Shown piece by piece: positions 58,964-64,000 of a stretch of DNA of 64,000 nucleotides. The notes below the pieces were generated by a model, which was not told the DNA's origin, made no database searches, and saw only the letters and a program-made list of their open reading frames with translations. Position 1 is the stretch's first letter. Each line of letters opens with the position of its first letter. This DNA comes from Gemmatimonadota bacterium (lineage in GTDB: Bacteria; Gemmatimonadota; Gemmatimonadetes; Longimicrobiales; Gaopeijiaceae). The position numbers and the translations under genes were made by a program. The stretch covers positions 30,321 through 94,320 of the forward strand of contig VGVR01000009.1 in NCBI GenBank assembly GCA_016873995.1. Direction: 5' to 3'.

Positions 58964-60054
58964 CGGGGCCGGCCGCCCCGCTGGTCCTCGGCATCGAGAC
59001 CTCATGTGACGAGACCTCGGCGGCCGTGCTGTCCGGCGATCACCGCATTCTCGGCCACGTGGTGCTCTCCCAAGACGTCCACCTCGTCTACGGTGGCGTC
59101 GTTCCCGAGCTCGCCGCGAGGGCGCACCTGCAGAAGGTCGACGCGGTCGTGGACGAGGCGCTCTCGCAGGCGGGTGTCGGCCTCCGAGACATCGACCTCT
59201 TCGGCGTCACGGCCGGGCCCGGCCTCATCGGTGCGCTCCTTGTGGGCGTCTGCTGGACCAAGGCGGCGGCGTACGGCCTCGGGCGCCCGTGGGTGCGCGT
59301 GCATCACATGGAGGCGCACCTGTTTGCGCCGTCGCTCGAGGACGCGCAGGCAGAGCCGCCCTTCGTGGCGCTGCTGGTCTCGGGCGGTCACACGCTCCTC
59401 CTGCACGTGCCCGCGTGGGGTGAGTACGAGCTGCTCGGCCAAACCCGCGACGACGCCGCGGGGGAAGCGTACGACAAGGTGGCCAAGCTCCTCGGCCTGC
59501 CGTACCCGGGCGGTCCGCACATCGAGCGCACCGCGGCTTCGGGGGACCCGACGCGGCACCGTCTCCCACGCCCCATGCTCACGCGGAAGCAGGCCCCGGA
59601 CGACGACGAATACTACGACTTCTCGTTCAGCGGTCTGAAGACCGCTGTCGTGGAGCTGGTGCGCACGCTCACGGCCGACGGGACCCTCGAACAGGAGCGC
59701 GCACACGTGGCGGCGGCGTTCCAGGCAGCGACCGTCGACGTGCTGGCCACGAAGACCCTGCGCGCCGTCGAGCAGACGGGGTGTGCCAGTGTCCTGCTCG
59801 GCGGAGGCGTCAGCGCCAATCGTGGACTACGCGCGGAGATCTCGGTGCGGTTGAAGGGTGGTGGGCGGGTGTTCTACTCGTCGCCCCGGCTGGCGCTCGA
59901 CAACGGGGCCATGGTTGCGCGCGCGGCCCGATTCCGCTTCGATCGAGGGGAGCTGGCTTCGAGCGATGGGTCGGCGTCGGCGACGTTGCCGTTCCCCGGT
60001 CTCCGGGACCCGCTCCGGTCGGGCTCAGGTTCGATTCCGATGTTCTCACGCTGA
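58960..60054 (+). CDS. tsaD: tRNA N6-threonylcarbamoyladenosine synthase subunit TsaD
   Basis: This 364-residue ASKHA ATPase is part of the complex that makes t6A in tRNA. GIETSCDETSAAVL starts the ATPase fold; the metal-binding HHMEAHLF and VSGGHTLLL are diagnostic, and GGGVSANRGLR and DNGAMVA close the site. TTG at 58960 overlaps the ybbR stop by 4 nt and puts the family motif at the usual distance. tsaB and tsaE are not in the window. Confidence 0.95.
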   Translation: MTGPAAPLVLGIETSCDETSAAVLSGDHRILGHVVLSQDVHLVYGGVVPELAARAHLQKVDAVVDEALSQAGVGLRDIDLFGVTAGPGLIGALLVGVCWTKAAAYGLGRPWVRVHHMEAHLFAPSLEDAQAEPPFVALLVSGGHTLLLHVPAWGEYELLGQTRDDAAGEAYDKVAKLLGLPYPGGPHIERTAASGDPTRHRLPRPMLTRKQAPDDDEYYDFSFSGLKTAVVELVRTLTADGTLEQERAHVAAAFQAATVDVLATKTLRAVEQTGCASVLLGGGVSANRGLRAEISVRLKGGGRVFYSSPRLALDNGAMVARAARFRFDRGELASSDGSASATLPFPGLRDPLRSGSGSIPMFSR

Positions 60055-60060
60055 GGCACG

Positions 60061-60915
60061 ATGTACCCGATCATCTTCGAGTTGCCGACCTGGATCCCGA
60101 TCATCGGGGGAGCCGCGATCACCTCGTTCGGGGTCTTCATGCTGCTCTCCTTCCTCACCGGGGGATACGTCATCCGCGCGGGACTGCGCGAGATCCGCGA
60201 GGACCCCGAGAAGGCATGGGACCTCGTCTTCATGGGCGTGGTCGGCGGCATCGTGGGTGCGCGGCTGTACTACGTCTTGCTCAACTTCCCGCGCTTCCTG
60301 GAGAACCCGGCGGGTATGTTGTTCGCGCGCGGCGGGCTGGTGTGGTACGGGGGCTTCCTGCTCGCGGCCGCACTCGTGGTGTGGGAAGTCCGGCGCCAGA
60401 AGCTCCCGTTGGGAAAGACTGCGGACGTGATCGCCCCCGCGCTCGCGCTCGCGTACGCCGTCGGGAGGCTGGGCTGTTTCTTCGTCGGGGACGACTGGGG
60501 GCGCCCTACCGGATCGTGGGTCGGCATCGCGTTCCCCCGTGGCACCCCGCCGACGCGCGTCGACATCATCGAGCGGGACTTCGGCATCACCGTGGATCCG
60601 GAGCTGATCGAGCGGTATGGCCAGATCGTGCCCGTGCACCCGACCCAGCTCTACGAGGTCGGGCTCTCGACGCTGATCTTCTTCTTGCTGTGGCGCATTC
60701 GCGGGCGAGGGCGTCCCGCTGGATGGCTGTTCATGCTCTGGCTGTCGCTGGCCGGAGCCGAGCGCTTCTTGGTCGAGTTCCTACGTGCCAAGGACGACCG
60801 CTTCCTCGCAAACCTGACGGTCGCGCAGTTGATCAGCCTCGGGCTGGTGACGGTCGGCGTGATGGGAATGCTGCGACTGTCGCGCACCAAGAGCGCGAAG
60901 CCCGCGCGGGCGTGA
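60061..60915 (+). CDS. lgt: prolipoprotein diacylglyceryl transferase, variant form
   Basis: This 284-residue, seven-helix inner-membrane protein should attach diacylglycerol to lipoprotein cysteines. Overall topology, HPTQLYEVG, RFLVEFLRAK and the Lgt signature region GRLGCFFVGDDWGRPT (residues 135-150) are clear. Compared with E. coli Lgt, as I recall it, the signature Asn is Cys139, Glu is Asp144, the HGG His is Tyr96 and Tyr26 is Phe, while Arg136 and Gly147 remain. Many lipobox proteins in the window need this activity. It may belong to a variant Lgt subgroup. It lies 6 bases after tsaD. Confidence 0.85.
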   Translation: MYPIIFELPTWIPIIGGAAITSFGVFMLLSFLTGGYVIRAGLREIREDPEKAWDLVFMGVVGGIVGARLYYVLLNFPRFLENPAGMLFARGGLVWYGGFLLAAALVVWEVRRQKLPLGKTADVIAPALALAYAVGRLGCFFVGDDWGRPTGSWVGIAFPRGTPPTRVDIIERDFGITVDPELIERYGQIVPVHPTQLYEVGLSTLIFFLLWRIRGRGRPAGWLFMLWLSLAGAERFLVEFLRAKDDRFLANLTVAQLISLGLVTVGVMGMLRLSRTKSAKPARA

Positions 60916-60922
60916 CGCCTTC

Positions 60923-61762
60923 ATGCTCACGCTGCTCCACACGTCCGACCTGCAGTGTGGGCGACCCTTCCGGCCCGACGCAGCGGAGGCGCTGGTCCGC
61001 TTCGCGCACGAACTGCGCCCGGACGTGGTGGTGGTCGCGGGCGACCTGACGCAGAGGGCGAAGGCACGGGAGTTCCGCACCGCGCGGGCGCTGATCCTAC
61101 GTCTTCCTGCTGCGTCCGTGCTGGTCACGCCGGGCAACCATGACGTGCCGCTCTACCGCTTCTGGGAGCGCGCCTTCGCGCCCTACCGGCAGTGGCGCGC
61201 GCACATTGCCCCCGAGCTGGACGTCGCGAGACGCCACGCGAACGCGACGTTCGTGGTGCTCAACTCGTCCGCGCCGCACGCCGCGATCGTGAACGGCCGC
61301 TTGCGCGCGAGGCAGCTCGAGCTGGCCCGCGCGACGTTCGCGGCCGCACCGGCGGGCGACGCACGCGTGCTGGTCGTTCATCACCATTTCGTGCCGGCTC
61401 CGGACCCGAGCGCCGGGCCTCCGCTGCCGGGCGCGGCACGACTCGTCGAGTCCTTCGAGGGAATGGGCGTCGATCTCGTGCTCGGCGGACACGTCCACGA
61501 GACGCACGTGAGCACCTCGCGCGCGTTGCTTCCCGGACGGGATGGTCCCGGCGTGCCGCTGGTGGCGTGCGGCACGACGACGTCACGACGCGGGCGCGGG
61601 GCGGAGAAGGGGATCAACAGCTTGAACGTGGTGCGCGTCGGCACCGCCGAAATCGAGGTCGTGCCGCACCGACTCGTGGCCGGTGGGAGGGACTTCGCGC
61701 CTGGGGAGCCGATCGTGATCTCCCGCCACCGAACCGTGGCCGGACCGCGCGCGGCGGTGTGA
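60923..61762 (+). CDS. calcineurin-like metallophosphoesterase
   Basis: This 279-residue hydrolase has most metallophosphoesterase blocks: HTSDLQCG (motif I), VVAGDLTQ, VTPGNHDVP, VVHHHF and GGHVHETH. In motif I the usual second ligand His of D-x-H is Gln11, so one metal site is altered. It resembles CpdA/Icc-type phosphodiesterases, which cleave cAMP or other phosphodiesters; UDP-diacylglucosamine hydrolases (LpxH/LpxI analogues) are another option given the envelope neighbours. The start follows lgt by 7 bases; its TGA overlaps the bamA GTG. Confidence 0.82.
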   Translation: MLTLLHTSDLQCGRPFRPDAAEALVRFAHELRPDVVVVAGDLTQRAKAREFRTARALILRLPAASVLVTPGNHDVPLYRFWERAFAPYRQWRAHIAPELDVARRHANATFVVLNSSAPHAAIVNGRLRARQLELARATFAAAPAGDARVLVVHHHFVPAPDPSAGPPLPGAARLVESFEGMGVDLVLGGHVHETHVSTSRALLPGRDGPGVPLVACGTTTSRRGRGAEKGINSLNVVRVGTAEIEVVPHRLVAGGRDFAPGEPIVISRHRTVAGPRAAV

Positions 61763-63915
61763 CGGCGGCCATGCGCGCATCCCGATTTCTGGGGCCAGCC
61801 TTCGCGGTGGCCACTCTCGCGGTCGCGGCGGCTCCGGCGCGCGCGCAGGTCGCGCTCCCCGTCGGGCCCGAGGTGCGCTCGGTCTCGTTCGTCGGCAACA
61901 CGACGTTCCCGCCCGACTCGCTCGAGCTGGCCATCGTGACGACCGAGACGCAGTGCACCGTCCCCATTCTGCTGCGGCCGCTCTGCTGGTTCGGCGTCGG
62001 GCGCCGCCGCGGCGAGCTTCGCGAGGTCGAGGTCGATCGAGACGCCGCGCGCCTGGAGATCTGGTACCAACGACGGGGATTTCGCGAGGTGGACGTCAGT
62101 GCCGACTCCGAGCTCGGCCTGGATGGTCGCGTCGGAGTCGTGTTCACCGTCGCCGAAGGCCAGCCGGTCATGGCCGACAGCGTGGCCTACGTGGGTGCAG
62201 ATGCCTTCGTCGGCACCGATCTGCTGAACGAGCTGCCCATCCGTGCAGGGGACCGATGGAGCTCACTGCGGTTGGACGCCACTCGGGATACGCTCGTGCG
62301 TCGGCTGAACAATCGGGGCTATCCGTATGCCGACGTGCTGCGCCAGACCGTGTTTCCTGCCGGTGAGCCGTACCACGCGCACGTGACCTTCGAGGTCGAG
62401 GCGGGGACGCGAGCGGTATACGGCGACATCCAGGTGTCAGGCATCGACCACCTGAGCGAGTCGACGATTCTCCGCACGCTCCCCTTCCGCTCGGGCGATC
62501 CCTTTCGCGTGGGGCAGCTCGTCGATGCCCAAGCGCGTCTCTTCGGCCTCGAGCTGGTCACCAGCGCGAGCATCAACCCCGACCTCAGCTCACCGGCCGA
62601 CTCCACCGTCGCGCTGCAGGTACAGGTGCAGGAAGGCGATCCGTACCGCGTACGGGCGGGAGCCGGGTGGAGCCGCTCCGAGTGCCTCAACGCGGAGTCC
62701 CGCTGGACGAGCCGCAACTTTTTCGGCGGTGGGCGCGTGCTGCAGGTGCGCGGGCGCCTGGCGAATATCCTGGCGTCCGAGTGGCACGAGACATGGGGGT
62801 GCCGGCAGGTCGGCACCGACGAGTACACCGACCTGACATGGCTCGCCGCCGTCGACTTCTCGCAGCCTTGGATCTTCTCGACGCGCAACCGCTTCAGCGC
62901 GTCGCTCTTTGGAGAACGGCAGAGCATTCCCGAGGTCTTCATTCGCAAGTCCTTCGGTCTCCAGCTCGCGCTGATTCGCGCGGTGGGTCCGCAGACTCCG
63001 CTCACGCTCTCGTATCGTCCCGAGCTGTCGAGCTTGGATGCGGCGGAGATCCTCCTCTGCAGCGGCTTCCTGGTCTGCACCGAGCAGGACATCGACGTGC
63101 TTACGCGCGCGCAACGTGTGGCTCCCGTCGGCCTGAACCTGACGCGCGACCTGTCCAACAACTTGCTGAACCCCACCCGCGGGTATCGCCTCATCGTCGA
63201 CCTCGAGCACGCGGCACGCTGGACGGGCTCCCAGTTCCGCTATGACCGCGCGCTCGTGGAGGGGACTTGGTACTCGCGGCTGGTCGGGCCTGCGGTGTTG
63301 GCGACACGGATCCGCGGGGGTTGGGTAGGGTCAGGGGGGGAGGCCGGCACCACCGACATCATCCCTCCGCAGAAGCGCTACTACGCAGGGGGAGCGAATT
63401 CCGTGCGGGGCTTCGCGCAGAGCAGGCTCGGGCCGAGGGTGCTCCTGGCGGACACCACGGCGCTGCTCGGCATCTGCTCGAAGAGCGAGATCGCCGATCT
63501 GACCTGCGACGCCACGGGAGCTCGCTTCGACTCACGGCCCATCGGGGGCACCCGGGTGCTCGAGGGGAACGCCGAGGTGCGCGTTCCGCTGGGCACGGAC
63601 CTTGAAGCAGTGACGTTCATGGACTTCGGTCAGGTTTGGTCGAATGGGCAGCAGGTCTCGCTCGAGGCGCTCGAGTTCACCCCCGGACTCGGGCTGCGCT
63701 ATCTCAGCCCGGTCGGTCCGCTGCGCGTGGACCTGGGGTACAACTTCCAGGCCGACGAACGGCTTCCCGTGGTCACCACCGGGTTCGTGGCGGACGCTTC
63801 GGCAGCCGGTGGCTACCGGGCGACCGACGACCTGGTGATTCTCGACTCGCCGGTCTCTTTCAGGAGCTCGGAGAGTCGGTTCCAGCTGCACATCTCGATC
63901 GGGCAGGCGTTCTGA
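61759..63915 (+). CDS. Omp85-family outer-membrane protein (BamA/TamA type)
   Basis: This protein of about 718 residues has a signal peptide (ending ARAQ, from either the GTG at 61759 or the ATG at 61771). POTRA-like repeats follow (VRSVSFVGNTTFP, VMADSVAYVGADAFVG, VYGDIQVSGIDHLSE), then a C-terminal 16-strand barrel with GGANSVRGFAQSRLGP, the VRGF-like loop-6 motif, and GNAEVRVPLG, ending in a terminal Phe. It may be the essential assembly factor BamA, but its POTRA set looks short, so TamA is possible. The first base overlap with the phosphoesterase (GTGA) favours GTG. Confidence 0.88.
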   Translation: MTAAMRASRFLGPAFAVATLAVAAAPARAQVALPVGPEVRSVSFVGNTTFPPDSLELAIVTTETQCTVPILLRPLCWFGVGRRRGELREVEVDRDAARLEIWYQRRGFREVDVSADSELGLDGRVGVVFTVAEGQPVMADSVAYVGADAFVGTDLLNELPIRAGDRWSSLRLDATRDTLVRRLNNRGYPYADVLRQTVFPAGEPYHAHVTFEVEAGTRAVYGDIQVSGIDHLSESTILRTLPFRSGDPFRVGQLVDAQARLFGLELVTSASINPDLSSPADSTVALQVQVQEGDPYRVRAGAGWSRSECLNAESRWTSRNFFGGGRVLQVRGRLANILASEWHETWGCRQVGTDEYTDLTWLAAVDFSQPWIFSTRNRFSASLFGERQSIPEVFIRKSFGLQLALIRAVGPQTPLTLSYRPELSSLDAAEILLCSGFLVCTEQDIDVLTRAQRVAPVGLNLTRDLSNNLLNPTRGYRLIVDLEHAARWTGSQFRYDRALVEGTWYSRLVGPAVLATRIRGGWVGSGGEAGTTDIIPPQKRYYAGGANSVRGFAQSRLGPRVLLADTTALLGICSKSEIADLTCDATGARFDSRPIGGTRVLEGNAEVRVPLGTDLEAVTFMDFGQVWSNGQQVSLEALEFTPGLGLRYLSPVGPLRVDLGYNFQADERLPVVTTGFVADASAAGGYRATDDLVILDSPVSFRSSESRFQLHISIGQAF

Positions 63916-64000
63916 TGGACGAGGAGATCCGCACGGGGGGAGCGCCCGAGGGGTTGGGCGCCGGCGCGCCGCTGGAGGGGGCGCCCGCGGAGTCGAGCGC
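63915..64000 (+). CDS. start of a gene cut by the window edge
   Basis: An ATG overlapping the Omp85 stop by one base (TGATG) opens a frame beginning MDEEIRTGGAPEGLG, rich in Gly, Pro and acidic residues, with no stop before the window ends. Its first 28 codons look like a disordered cytoplasmic tail ahead of a membrane anchor. A TamB/DUF490-type partner often follows a TamA-like gene, but nothing in these bases proves it. Confidence 0.4.
   Translation, partial: MDEEIRTGGAPEGLGAGAPLEGAPAESS

Overview
The window is one contiguous piece of a high-GC (roughly two-thirds G+C) Gram-negative chromosome. An Omp85/BamA-family protein, a PagL-like outer-membrane enzyme and many lipobox lipoproteins show an outer membrane. 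The mix of planctomycete-type DUF1592/DUF1552 proteins, a three-gene succinate dehydrogenase of the actinobacterial Sdh1 type, DUF4159, NHL, PD40 and PQQ-enzyme genes, and a short-overlap gene style with many GTG starts, best fits an uncultured member of Gemmatimonadota. That assignment is inference. There is no 16S gene, tRNA, IS element, prophage or CRISPR array in the window.

Layout. 1-4.5 kb: a DinB tail, a PagL-like deacylase and the succinate dehydrogenase operon. 4.6-13.3 kb: secreted enzymes and an uncharacterised extracytoplasmic operon (DUF1592 c-type haem protein, Tat-exported DUF1552 protein, ankyrin protein), convergent with an NHL lipoprotein. 13.3-20.4 kb: a patchwork of small genes, including an FmdB-type zinc ribbon with no normal start codon, a frameshifted response regulator, RlmI, a TPP riboswitch with thiC, and a scar where two convergent genes are both truncated. 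20.6-29.7 kb: threonine degradation (tdh-kbl) with a divergent Nramp-like transporter, then DUF4159, VOC, a Uma2 gene with an in-frame stop, an M48 protease and an M20 hydrolase. 29.8-34.4 kb: a methyltransferase / flavoprotein / type III polyketide synthase cluster followed by an amidase. 34.5-45.3 kb: a beta-barrel protein, the DNA repair and tRNA-modification run yebC-ruvC-ruvA-ruvB-queA, an M20 peptidase, a PQQ dehydrogenase and an Ig/PD40 lipoprotein. 45.4-50.5 kb: a permuted AfsR-like regulator split by an amber codon, an acetyltransferase, a frameshifted secreted protein and an SGNH lipoprotein. 50.6-64 kb: a long, tightly packed housekeeping run, tgt-yajC-def-fmt-tenI/thiE-thiS-thiG-rsmB-PASTA-tlpA-ybbR-tsaD-lgt-phosphoesterase-bamA and the start of one more gene.

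How the genes work together. The last run combines queuosine tRNA modification, protein export and maturation, thiazole synthesis, rRNA and tRNA modification, lipoprotein maturation and outer-membrane assembly, mostly joined by 4-nt start/stop overlaps (ATGA, GTGA, TTGA and probably CTGA). Thiamin synthesis is split: thiC lies alone behind its riboswitch, while the thiazole genes sit inside the housekeeping operon. The most striking observations are the double-truncation scar near 19.14 kb, the type III PKS mini-cluster with an in-frame 45-bp minisatellite in its flavoprotein, the DUF1592-DUF1552-ankyrin operon, a Lgt protein lacking several residues usually thought essential, and at least five genes interrupted by single stops or frameshifts.
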